Positions 1 to 5,057 are shown, numbered from the stretch's first letter. The stretch: 5,057 bases of DNA from Acidobacteriaceae bacterium (GCA_003140705.1 PLKU01000539.1:1-5057), one strand, 5' to 3'. The notes: generated from the letters alone by a model not told the origin. Numbers and translations are program-made.

Positions 1-79
1 CCTCCCGGACAAAAAGCGACAGGAACTGTTCTCCTTTTTGGTACATCCGGCTCACAATCAGGTCTTCCTTCGGGTTCAT
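1..79 (-). CDS. Hypothetical protein, N-terminal 26 codons (runs off left edge)
   Basis: An open frame begins at ATG (77-79) and continues leftward out of the window; its N-terminus reads MNPKEDLIVSRMYQKGEQF. A strong Shine-Dalgarno sequence, GAGGGAG (87-93), lies 7 nt upstream, which fixes the start. The ATG overlaps the TGA of the preceding small cistron as ATGA, so translation is probably coupled and the gene is the third of a minus-strand unit. The visible part is soluble and mixed-charge, with no signal peptide or membrane segment. I do not recognise the family, and 26 residues are too few to assign one. Confidence 0.7.
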   Translation of the reverse strand, partial: MNPKEDLIVSRMYQKGEQFLSLFVRE

Positions 80-204
80 CTGTTTACTCCCTCATTCTGT
101 CTCAGTATTTCCGGTATCTTGCGGATCACCCGATTGTAAATCTCGTAGGCAAGGTCAACCGATTCCTCAATGGCCTTGCCGGTGGGCACCACCCGCACAT
201 TCAC
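76..204 (-). CDS. Small 42-aa protein, possibly the 3' part of a cistron interrupted by TGA
   Basis: The frame opens at GTG (202-204), or a second GTG at 196-198, and ends in a TGA (76-78) that overlaps the next ATG as ATGA. GGGAG lies 6 nt before the first GTG, a normal spacing. The product is charged and helical, with segments such as PTGKAIEESVDLAYEIYNRV followed by IRKIPEILRQNEGVNR. The same frame reads back through one TGA (217-219) to an ATG at 238-240 that overlaps the stop of the 131-aa gene. An unbroken ancestor would therefore have been about 54 codons, coupled at both ends. Either GTG is now the true start, or a nonsense mutation has hit the cistron. The family is unknown. The coding nature is supported by the tight overlaps and the RBS. 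Confidence 0.5.
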   Translation of the reverse strand: MNVRVVPTGKAIEESVDLAYEIYNRVIRKIPEILRQNEGVNR

Positions 205-236
205 CTGCGGCTCCCGTCAGCCCCATACCGGCAAAC

Positions 237-632
237 TCATCGTTTCTTCAGCGCGGCGTACTGCTCCTCCGTGAGTTGCAGAAACAGCCCACCCCTGCCC
301 GTCTCAATCCCCTGATTCACCATCAGCCGGGTTTCTTGGTCTGTGAATCCCCCGCCGCGTTCTATCAGTTCGACCACCTTGTCGGAGGGTGCGAAGTGCA
401 GTCGCTTGGGTAGAGGAGTCTGGAGGTCGGCTTCCAAGAACTGGCAATGCCAGCCATGCCGGTCTTGGAAGGAAAGGTACACACGATGGCGCTGGTCTTC
501 CGCTGGCATAGAAGGAGCATAGGAGAACAAAAAGCGAAAGTAATCCACAGTCCGTTCAGCTTGAACGCGAGTGCGTAAATCTATGCGTAAAAGGTTTTGA
601 AAAATCGGATGGGATTTCGGGATTAGAGTCAT
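237..632 (-). CDS. Hypothetical 131-aa soluble protein
   Basis: This is an intact frame from ATG (630-632) to TGA (237-239). The protein is mixed alpha/beta in appearance and rich in Arg, Phe and Leu, with no signal peptide, membrane helix or recognisable catalytic motif. Its middle contains an aromatic stretch (YFRFLFSYAP), and its C-terminus is a short amphipathic helix (LTEEQYAALKKR). No clear Shine-Dalgarno sequence precedes the ATG. The TGA overlaps an ATG as ATGA, making this the first gene of the three-gene minus-strand unit. Its 5' end is AT-richer than the rest of the window (43% GC on one hand-counted line, 541-600). I cannot name the family. Coding is supported by length, composition and the overlapping downstream cistrons. 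Confidence 0.7.
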   Translation of the reverse strand: MTLIPKSHPIFQNLLRIDLRTRVQAERTVDYFRFLFSYAPSMPAEDQRHRVYLSFQDRHGWHCQFLEADLQTPLPKRLHFAPSDKVVELIERGGGFTDQETRLMVNQGIETGRGGLFLQLTEEQYAALKKR

Positions 633-666
633 CGAACCGTATTGTGAAATTGGCTCAACCTATAGA

Positions 667-687
667 AACCAAAAGAGGGGTTTGGTT
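667..687 (-). terminator. Candidate hairpin terminator after the tRNA remnant
   Basis: A perfect 7-bp inverted repeat, AACCAAA / TTTGGTT, encloses a 7-nt loop (674-680). On the minus strand it begins within the CCA end of the tRNA fragment and continues into TTTGGTTTCT, a short T-rich run. This is where a tRNA terminator would be expected. The stem is AT-rich and the T run is interrupted, so it is weak. Confidence 0.35.
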
Positions 688-715
688 GCGGGGGGCTGGA
701 TTTGAACACAGGACC
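683..715 (-). tRNA. 3' fragment of initiator tRNA (tRNA-fMet), 5' half missing
   Basis: Read on the minus strand, the segment contains a T-loop and 3' acceptor typical of initiator tRNA: TTCAAATCCAGC, then a C run, then GCAACCA. The ending CCCCGCA-A-CCA is the initiator acceptor and discriminator with an encoded CCA. It has one C too many (six instead of the expected five, 690-695) and a damaged 5' side of the T-stem (CCTGTG). Upstream there is no CTCATAA anticodon loop, no D-arm and no matching CGCGGGG 5' acceptor, so it cannot be a working tRNA. tRNA 3' ends are classic integrase attachment sites, so a relic att site is a reasonable inference. No second copy or integrase is visible in this window. 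Confidence 0.6.
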
Positions 716-1019
716 CCATTTCGGATTCCGATAGAAGGCCGAAGGCGCCTCGTCAGACTGCCGACATGGCGCACGTAACTCTTTGAACCAATGAGGGTTG
801 AGGGCGCAATCCCAGGGGTAGGTCGTCATTGATTCTCAGATGCGTGATTCCCGGATCTTGAGACAGATGGCTCATCAGGGCCGAGGGCAACTGGTGGAAT
901 TGATACTCGGCGGTTTGGCGTAGATTCAGCGACCTTATGGGTGACACGAAGGGACTACGAAACCGACTCGCAATCGGTCCGGTTTAAAGCTTTTGATGTC
1001 GGCGCCCGAGGTCGACGTC
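716..1019. other. Stretch with no convincing gene
   Basis: Short frames occur on both strands, but their products look like random translation and have no start signals. A 5-bp stem with a 7-nt loop (ACCGA / TCGGT, 957-973) resembles an anticodon arm, but no other tRNA part surrounds it. I see no repeat, terminator or promoter that I would defend. Confidence 0.5.
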
Positions 1020-1300
1020 CTAAAGGGTCCATCCGCACGACGCTATCTTCGCCTTCGCTGAATCCAGCAGCTCGTAGGCAGAACGGCAATCTATGGCGGC
1101 CTTGCTCTGAGGAGCAGAAGAGGACAGGAATTCAATTCGGGCAAGGAAATCGTTGACCATGGGTCCCCGGGGGTAAACTGGCGCATAAAGCCCCATGCCC
1201 ACACGGGAAGCCAATGCCAATTGCTCAAGATGTCGTCCTAGAAGTCATCAAAGCCTGGACAAACCCGGCACAGCAGCACCCGAAGACCATCCACCCTCAT
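1020..1300 (-). pseudogene. Possible decayed small gene, frameshifted
   Basis: Two adjacent minus-strand frames look like parts of one protein. The first runs from ATG (1298-1300) through LRVLLCRVCPGFDDF to a TAG (1238-1240). The second, one base out of phase, is open across this point and reads GRHLEQLALASRVGMGLYAP, then MVNDFLARIEFLSSS and YELLDSAKAKIASCGWTL to a TAG at 1020-1022. Restoring one missing base near 1240 would join them into about 93 residues with alternating leucine-rich helical segments. I do not recognise a family. Support is only the protein-like composition on both sides of the break. The second frame could instead start on its own at TTG (1218-1220), giving 66 aa. Confidence 0.3.
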
Positions 1301-1451
1301 GGGATGGCAGGTTTTGCGTGGATGGGGAGATGATCAAGCTGAAGTCGAGGAAGCCGTAGGGGTACTCGCCAAGAGCCCGAGATTCGATCCAAAATCGGAA
1401 CCGCCCAGGGGCGTGCAGGTCAATTCGGGGTCCGAAAGCCAAGTATCCCAC
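1248..1451 (-). CDS. Doubtful 67-aa hypothetical ORF
   Basis: The frame runs from GTG (1449-1451) to TGA (1248-1250), starting 20 nt after the stop of the zinc-ribbon gene on the same strand. Its N-terminal two thirds is protein-like, with aromatic residues in an orderly spacing (RIDLHAPGRFRFWIESRALG) and mostly G or C in third codon positions. The last 20 residues look random, and the frame overlaps the start of the decayed gene below it. There is no Shine-Dalgarno sequence. It may be a remnant of a longer gene. No family is recognised. Confidence 0.25.
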   Translation of the reverse strand: MGYLAFGPRIDLHAPGRFRFWIESRALGEYPYGFLDFSLIISPSTQNLPSHEGGWSSGAAVPGLSRL

Positions 1452-1471
1452 GCCGATAGTGCCTCAGCAGA

Positions 1472-1675
1472 TCAAGCCGCCGCTTGCTTCGCCACCAGTT
1501 GATTCGGCCGGCCCAGGAACACCTCAGAAGGCCGGTACCGGCGTTGCTCTCCGCACAACGGGCAGGTGACAACTATTGACTGGAATGGGAACTCCTTCAC
1601 CCCGGAGGGTACATCCCGCTGACAGCCATTGCACTCGACAATAAACAGCTTGCGTTCTTGGATTCCGAATGCCAT
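1472..1675 (-). CDS. Small zinc-ribbon protein, 67 aa
   Basis: ATG (1673-1675) to TGA (1472-1474). The protein has two CxxC knuckles: C15-x2-C18 (CNGC) and C38-x2-C41 (CPLC), spaced 19 residues apart, as expected for a treble-clef or zinc-ribbon Zn(II) site. A basic tail (RRYRPSEVFLGRP) follows the second knuckle. Such short zinc ribbons usually bind nucleic acid or partner proteins, but nothing here shows which. It is intact, with no membrane segment and no signal peptide. A weak promoter-like pair lies just upstream and there is no clear Shine-Dalgarno sequence. It appears to be a stand-alone gene. Coding confidence is high because the cysteine pattern is too regular to be chance; the exact function is unknown. 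Confidence 0.75.
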   Translation of the reverse strand: MAFGIQERKLFIVECNGCQRDVPSGVKEFPFQSIVVTCPLCGEQRRYRPSEVFLGRPNQLVAKQAAA

Positions 1676-1684
1676 GATTCAAAT

Positions 1685-1713
1685 AGCATAGGCGAGGACA
1701 GGACGAACGTCTA
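1685..1713 (-). promoter_or_regulatory. Candidate sigma-70-type promoter of the zinc-ribbon gene
   Basis: Minus strand TAGACG (1708-1713) and TATGCT (1685-1690) are separated by exactly 17 nt and each matches consensus at 4 of 6 positions. Transcription would begin within a few bases of the ATG at 1675, giving a leaderless or near-leaderless mRNA, which fits the missing Shine-Dalgarno sequence. The matches are weak. Confidence 0.3.
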
Positions 1714-1757
1714 CATGAGGGAACCATGAGAGTTAACTGGGATTTTGGGCGCTAGGT

Positions 1758-2467
1758 CTACGGTGTCGCCGGAATCTCTCTGTGGTGGTACCCGTCAACC
1801 GGGCCGGACACGATTGACCGGGTGCGAACGTAGCATGTCGCGATTCGTAGCGCTAAAGTCAACTCCAACCACATAGACTCCGACCAGGATGAACGACTCC
1901 TCCCCACAAACCCCAACACCGAAGCCGCCAATAGCACTGTCGGCAGATGGGCCCGGGGCACTCCGCGAAGCGCCTCCCAAAGCTGCACCACCGGGCGGCG
2001 CGAATCCACCGGCACTCCCAACATCTCGATCAGCACCGAGATCCCCACCTGAAACCCCACGCCGGTTAGAAAACCCACCAGCACTGTCCGCGAGAGAAAA
2101 TCCGCGATGAACCCCAGTCGAAGCAGCCGCGCCAGCAGCAGAATCCCAGCCGTCAGCAGCGCCACGACTCCCGCCAGAGCCACATACCGCGCCCCCCTGC
2201 CGGCGTCGCCAAGCCCGACATTCCACTCGCAAAGATCGCTGCCGTGGCCGAGTCCGCCGCCACCACCAAATATCGCGACGAGCCGAAAGCTGCAAACGCC
2301 AACAGCGGAAGCAGCAGCGAATACAGACCAGTAATCACTGGCATGCCCGCGATCCTGCTGTACCCAAGAACCTGCGGAATATCCCTCGCAGCCAGCACGA
2401 CACCCGCCAGGACGCCTCGCAATGCACCTGCGCGTTGCAGAGGTCGTAAGCCTCGAGACAGATTCAC
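1758..2467 (-). pseudogene. SulP-family anion permease, frameshifted and truncated
   Basis: The frame opens at GTG (2465-2467), with AGAGGAG (2478-2484) 10 nt upstream. It carries SulP hallmarks: IPQVLGYSRIAGMPVITGLY near residues 30-49 and FGSSRYLVVAADSATAAI soon after, in hydrophobic helices of an inner-membrane sulfate/bicarbonate-type transporter. At a G6 tract (2192-2197) the frame breaks. Homology resumes one frame over with RYVALAGVVALLTAGILLLA and then GFIADFLSRTVLVGFLTGVG, as if one G were missing. Recognisable sequence ends near 1900, after about 190 residues; the rest of that frame to TAG (1758-1760) is unlike the family. SulP proteins are usually about 500 residues or longer and end in a cytoplasmic STAS domain, which is absent. 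It is not expected to make a working transporter. A sequencing error could explain the frameshift but not the lost C-terminal half. Confidence 0.85.
1869..1892 (+). repeat. Imperfect direct repeat, copy A
   Basis: This segment matches 4456-4479 at 20 of 24 positions. Both copies contain CCACATA(A/G)ACTCC, then CAG and ATGA. A further exact TAAAGTC lies upstream of each copy (1854-1860 and 4443-4449), with a spacer 2 nt longer in this copy. It sits where the SulP homology fades. Confidence 0.45.
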
Positions 2468-2611
2468 GATCTCAAGACTCCTCTAATCCGTTTACCCGCG
2501 CTTCGTCTGAACCGGCGGCCTGTAGCCGCACCGCCCTTGCATAGGCCTAGTTGTCCGTTTCCACCGGAAGCTCGATGCTGCTGGCCTCGCAGGGAGCGTG
2601 GTAGATGCGTT

Positions 2612-2755
2612 TCAGTCATAATTTCTGTTTACGTGACGCCGCATGGATTCATCCTGCTTACGTGTGGACCAAGCGCGGCGATGTTGGTACCACCAACCCC
2701 ACAGAACTAGCCCGCCAAGAACCACTACCAAAGCGATCCAAATATAGGTTCGCAT
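2612..2755 (-). CDS. Small single-pass membrane protein, 47 aa (may be frameshifted at its 3' end)
   Basis: ATG (2753-2755) to TGA (2612-2614). Residues 4-24 form one clear membrane helix (YIWIALVVVLGGLVLWGWWY). It is followed by a basic segment (HRRAWSTRK), so the positive-inside rule puts the C-terminus in the cytoplasm. There is no catalytic motif. A purine-rich AGGGGATGG lies rather far upstream of the ATG; GTG at 2756-2758 is an alternative start. The gene lies 92 nt downstream of the TIR gene on the same strand, with only a weak 4-bp hairpin between, so co-transcription is possible. Just past the stop, another frame reads KRIYHAPCEASSIELPVETD up to a TAG (2547-2549) with mostly G/C third positions. 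One missing base near 2615 would make this the true tail, giving about 69 residues. Confidence 0.5.
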   Translation of the reverse strand: MRTYIWIALVVVLGGLVLWGWWYQHRRAWSTRKQDESMRRHVNRNYD

Positions 2756-2847
2756 CACTTCAACACCATCCCCTGATTATCGTTCAATCCTGGAACGGCT
2801 GTTCTTGCCCTCCTAAGGGATCAGGTCCGAGTGAGTGGGCCGGTGGG

Positions 2848-4293
2848 TCATAGGTTGAATTCGGGGTATTCCCCGCCACCGGAGTTATTCCTGCGTTGAT
2901 ATCCACTCATCGTCAGGGTTTTATCAGCCAGCGCATATTTGATCGCGATGTCCTGCCGCGTGCCTTCAGGCTCCTCGCCCGCGGCATCCTCGAACGTGAA
3001 CCTATCCTGCCCTTCTGGTGAGCGCCGAACATACAGCGCCACTCTCTTAGCGTCTGGGCCGGTAGTTTCATAGAGCGCGTACGCGATGGCCACCGACTTC
3101 TTTCCACCCGGCCAAACCACCGCTGATGATGCACTCGCCGCTTTTGGCAGAGTTGCGATTTGGGGCCTTCCAAGCATCGATAACACGCTGTTCACTATAT
3201 CGTCGTTGCTGTCTTCTTCCGAGGATTTGGCTCGGCGCTGGGCGACGGCAGGACTGTATTTCAGGACATCCTCGTAAGTGACCTCGTGCCAGATGGGCAG
3301 GATTCGCTTCCTATCGACCGTTTCGAGCCCGAACAGCGCACTCACCTCATACTCGGTCCACTTTTTCTTTCCAAGGAACGCTTTCGAAAACACCACAACA
3401 CCGTAGTCGCAATTCAAGAGGCCATTGTCTATTGAGGTCCGAATATCATCGCCCCAGCCGATGCTGGTCTTGTCGTACCACACATTTACACCTGGCGCCG
3501 CCAACGCCTTCGCCAGCGGCTCGACATACGGCTTATCTTCCGATGCATGGGAGATGAATACATCCCAACGGTGCGACTTATTCGGGATCGCGGGTACCGC
3601 AGGCTTGGGCGCTGTCTTGTGCGGAACGGTTGGGGAAACTGGAGCCTGGGATGGCGCTGACGGTCTAAGCGGGATTCTCAGATTCCCGATGACATTTCCA
3701 CGCGATTCGATTAACCTCTTGCGCGTCGCGACAGCTTGTCTCAAGGCACCTTCAAGCTCCTGACTTTCGTAGGCGTTCTTTTCTCGCAGATGGGTCAATG
3801 CCCAGTTGATTTGCGTGACCTCGCGATCTATGTGCCCCTGTACGTCGTAGTTGCTATCACTTACGACCACCCTCAGCAATAACTCCTTTCCAACAACCTC
3901 ACCTTGAGCGATGCAAGAGTTGTAGGCAGATGGGGCGATGTTGAATACGCCTGGGTCGCCCTCGAACGGGATGTGGACTGTTAGCTCCGTGGCATCTTCC
4001 ATAACTGGACCGGTGCCAGGGAAGAACACGCGGTTGGGGTTCCGGCTAACATCAACCTTGGTCTTACTCTCGACGCAGTACATTTCGTCCAACTTCAGCA
4101 CCGGCACGTCGAGCATGTACTCGGCTTTGATCCGCCGAATTGCACCCTCGTCCATGGCTTCATCGTCGGGTAAGCGCAGGTAGGCTTCTTTCAGGCGCTT
4201 CTTCTGGGATTCGATGACGTTGTATACGTCGTATTTGCCAAAAAGCGCTTGCGGTGGCACGGGTTGCATCTCCAAGTCGCGAACGGAATGCAC
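2848..4293 (-). CDS. TIR-domain protein, 481 aa, candidate NAD-cleaving defence effector
   Basis: An intact frame runs from GTG (4291-4293) to TGA (2848-2850). Residues 1-205 form an N-terminal region with a predicted beta-rich core (around 75-145, containing LTVHIPFEGDPGVF) and a helical hairpin (152-200) ending in RKRLIESRGNVIGNLRIPLR. Residues 207-240 are a Pro/Ala linker. The TIR domain spans about 243-375: box DVFISHASEDK (244-254), VWYDKTSIGWGDDI (271-284), GVVVFSKAFLG, then KWTEYEVSAL, in which E316 aligns with the catalytic Glu of TIR NAD hydrolases, and ILPIWHEV. A small unassigned domain (about 391-481) ends the protein. There is no signal peptide or membrane helix, so it is cytoplasmic. 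Bacterial TIR domains commonly hydrolyse NAD+ or make signalling nucleotides in phage defence; that role is inferred here. ATG at 4267-4269 is an alternative start, 8 codons in. Confidence 0.9.
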   Translation of the reverse strand: MHSVRDLEMQPVPPQALFGKYDVYNVIESQKKRLKEAYLRLPDDEAMDEGAIRRIKAEYMLDVPVLKLDEMYCVESKTKVDVSRNPNRVFFPGTGPVMEDATELTVHIPFEGDPGVFNIAPSAYNSCIAQGEVVGKELLLRVVVSDSNYDVQGHIDREVTQINWALTHLREKNAYESQELEGALRQAVATRKRLIESRGNVIGNLRIPLRPSAPSQAPVSPTVPHKTAPKPAVPAIPNKSHRWDVFISHASEDKPYVEPLAKALAAPGVNVWYDKTSIGWGDDIRTSIDNGLLNCDYGVVVFSKAFLGKKKWTEYEVSALFGLETVDRKRILPIWHEVTYEDVLKYSPAVAQRRAKSSEEDSNDDIVNSVLSMLGRPQIATLPKAASASSAVVWPGGKKSVAIAYALYETTGPDAKRVALYVRRSPEGQDRFTFEDAAGEEPEGTRQDIAIKYALADKTLTMSGYQRRNNSGGGEYPEFNL

Positions 4294-4295
4294 CG

Positions 4296-4326
4296 ATTAT
4301 AAGGTGTAGCATCAAATGAAAATCAA
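4296..4326 (-). promoter_or_regulatory. Candidate promoter of the TIR gene
   Basis: A perfect TATAAT (4296-4301, minus strand) sits 2 nt upstream of the GTG. A TTGATT (4321-4326) lies 19 nt further up, longer than the ideal 17. Transcription would start at or just after the GTG. That favours either a leaderless GTG start or the ATG at 4267-4269, whose GGAG is directly adjacent and too close for a normal Shine-Dalgarno sequence. Confidence 0.45.
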
Positions 4327-4455
4327 TGGCCCCCCGTGCCCATGCTGGCGCCTTCCGGAACGCCTCTGAGGCCATCCTGGAGCCTCTCAGAAGGATACGT
4401 TGTGCGGCGGTTCACACAGGGCGCCAAAATGCCTTCGGCACATAAAGTCGCCCCG

Positions 4456-4479
4456 CCACATAAACTCCTATCAGCATGA
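4456..4479 (+). repeat. Imperfect direct repeat, copy B
   Basis: Partner of 1869-1892, with 20 of 24 positions identical and TAAAGTC upstream at 4443-4449. This copy covers the leader and ATG of the recD2 gene, and the ATG falls at the same place as an ATG in copy A. Confidence 0.45.
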
Positions 4480-5057
4480 GCCATACCGCCCCAAAATCCA
4501 GTACCCCACCAGAAGAGATCGCCGGCCTCGTGGAGCGAGTCACCTTCTTCAACGTGGATAGCGGGTTCGCCGTTCTGCGCGTGAAGGTCCGTGGACAGCG
4601 GGAACTGGTCACGGTCCTTGGCTCCGTGCCGACAGTGAGCGCGGGAGAATGGGTGACCGCCAAGGGCTGGTGGGTTCGTGACAAAGAGCATGGCCTCCAG
4701 TTCAAAGCGCAGGCCTTGAAAGCCGTCCCGCCAACGACGGGCGAGGGTGTCGAACGGTACCTGGCCGGCGGCTTCGTGAAGGGTGTTGGACCCGTCCTGG
4801 CAAAGAAGCTGGTCGGACACTTCGGCGCAGAGGTATTGGGGGTAATAGAAAACAGCCCCGCCGACCTGGAGTCCGTCGATGGCATCGGGCCAAAGCGCCG
4901 CGAACGGATCGCCAATGCCTGGCAGGAGGGGATGCAGATACGCGAGATCATGGTCTTCCTCCACAGCCACGGTGTCAGCACCGGGCGGGCAGTCCGCATC
5001 TACAAGACCTACGGAAACCTGGCTATCCAGACGGTACGCGAGAACCCGTACACCTTG
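4476..5057 (+). CDS. recD2: RecD2-type ATP-dependent DNA helicase, N-terminal 194 codons (runs off right edge)
   Basis: The frame starts at ATG (4476-4478) and is open to the window end; an in-frame TAA at 4461-4463 rules out an earlier start. No Shine-Dalgarno sequence is visible. Residues 14-85 resemble the RecD2 N-terminal beta-barrel (GLVERVTFFNVDSGFAVLRV, then GEWVTAKGWWV). Helix-hairpin-helix elements follow: VKGVGPVLAKKLV (101-113) and VDGIGPKRRERIA (134-146), then HGVSTGRAVRIYKTYG (165-180) and ENPYTL (189-194), the usual lead-in to the helicase core. The Walker A and other SF1B motifs lie outside the window. RecD2 proteins are usually about 700-750 residues, act as 5'-3' DNA helicases in repair without RecBC, and are cytoplasmic. 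The gene is divergent from the TIR gene, with a 182-nt gap, and its GC-rich codons suggest it is native chromosome. Confidence 0.92.
   Translation, partial: MSHTAPKSSTPPEEIAGLVERVTFFNVDSGFAVLRVKVRGQRELVTVLGSVPTVSAGEWVTAKGWWVRDKEHGLQFKAQALKAVPPTTGEGVERYLAGGFVKGVGPVLAKKLVGHFGAEVLGVIENSPADLESVDGIGPKRRERIANAWQEGMQIREIMVFLHSHGVSTGRAVRIYKTYGNLAIQTVRENPYTL

Noticed and set aside
957..973. Anticodon-arm-like hairpin, ACCGA / TCGGT with a 7-nt loop.
   Set aside because: No D-arm, T-arm or acceptor stem surrounds it on either strand; a 5-bp stem arises easily by chance.
1795..2334. Long frames on both strands across the SulP region, with Gly/Ser/Pro/Ala-rich products.
   Set aside because: Low-complexity translations of GC-rich DNA in the wrong frames of a recognisable permease.
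2464..2619. A 51-codon minus-strand frame that overlaps the stop of the small membrane protein and the GTG of SulP.
   Set aside because: The overlaps are striking, but the product is Arg/Gly-rich with rare codons and under half G/C in third positions, unlike real genes here; another frame in the same stretch is more coding-like.
2605..2853. Plus-strand 82-codon frame between SulP and TIR.
   Set aside because: It is opposite the small membrane protein, has no RBS, and its product is not protein-like.
4368..4392. Short inverted repeat TCTGAGG / CCT(CT)CAGA between TIR and recD2.
   Set aside because: The stem needs a bulge and has no T run or known operator form; too weak to call.
4323..4999. 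Long minus-strand frames opposite the right-hand helicase gene (215 and 195 codons).
   Set aside because: They are antisense to a clear RecD2 coding frame in GC-rich DNA and show no domain; long antisense frames are expected there.
1..5057. CRISPR array, IS element or integrase gene.
   Set aside because: No regularly spaced repeats, transposase or tyrosine-recombinase motifs, or terminal inverted repeats were seen by eye.

Overview
This is a mosaic 5 kb stretch of bacterial chromosome of moderately high GC. Hand counts of single 60-base lines give about 67-68% GC in the recD2 and SulP parts, 55-57% in the TIR gene and 43% at the 5' end of the 131-aa gene. The recD2, SulP and small zinc-ribbon proteins suggest a soil-type Gram-negative, perhaps an acidobacterium. 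That assignment is an impression, not a result.

Left edge (1-632, minus strand): a compact three-gene unit runs leftward out of the window. A 131-aa protein of unknown function is followed by a tiny cistron (42 aa as it stands, with an in-frame TGA near its 5' end), and then by a gene that leaves the window. Both junctions are ATGA-type overlaps, so translation is probably coupled.

Middle left (633-1760): mostly debris. It holds the 3' end of an initiator tRNA (tRNA-fMet) without its 5' half, which looks like an integration-site relic. A roughly 300-base stretch with no convincing gene follows, then a probable decayed small gene, a doubtful 67-aa ORF, and one good small gene for a 67-aa zinc-ribbon protein. 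All are on the minus strand.

Middle (1758-2755, minus strand): a broken SulP-family anion permease with a frameshift in a G6 tract. It has lost its C-terminal half, including the STAS domain. Just upstream of it is a tiny one-helix membrane protein, possibly also frameshifted.

Right (2848-5057): the main gene is an intact 481-aa TIR-domain protein on the minus strand, with a conserved-looking N-terminal sensor-like region, a proline-rich linker, the TIR domain and a small C-terminal domain. It is a plausible NAD-degrading defence or signalling effector. Divergent from it, the N-terminal 194 codons of a RecD2-type DNA helicase run off the right end.

Taken together, the window looks like an accessory region between housekeeping recD2 and a decayed tRNA site, holding one candidate defence gene among remnants. 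Three minus-strand reading frames each appear to lack a single base, so either decay or sequence error is in play.
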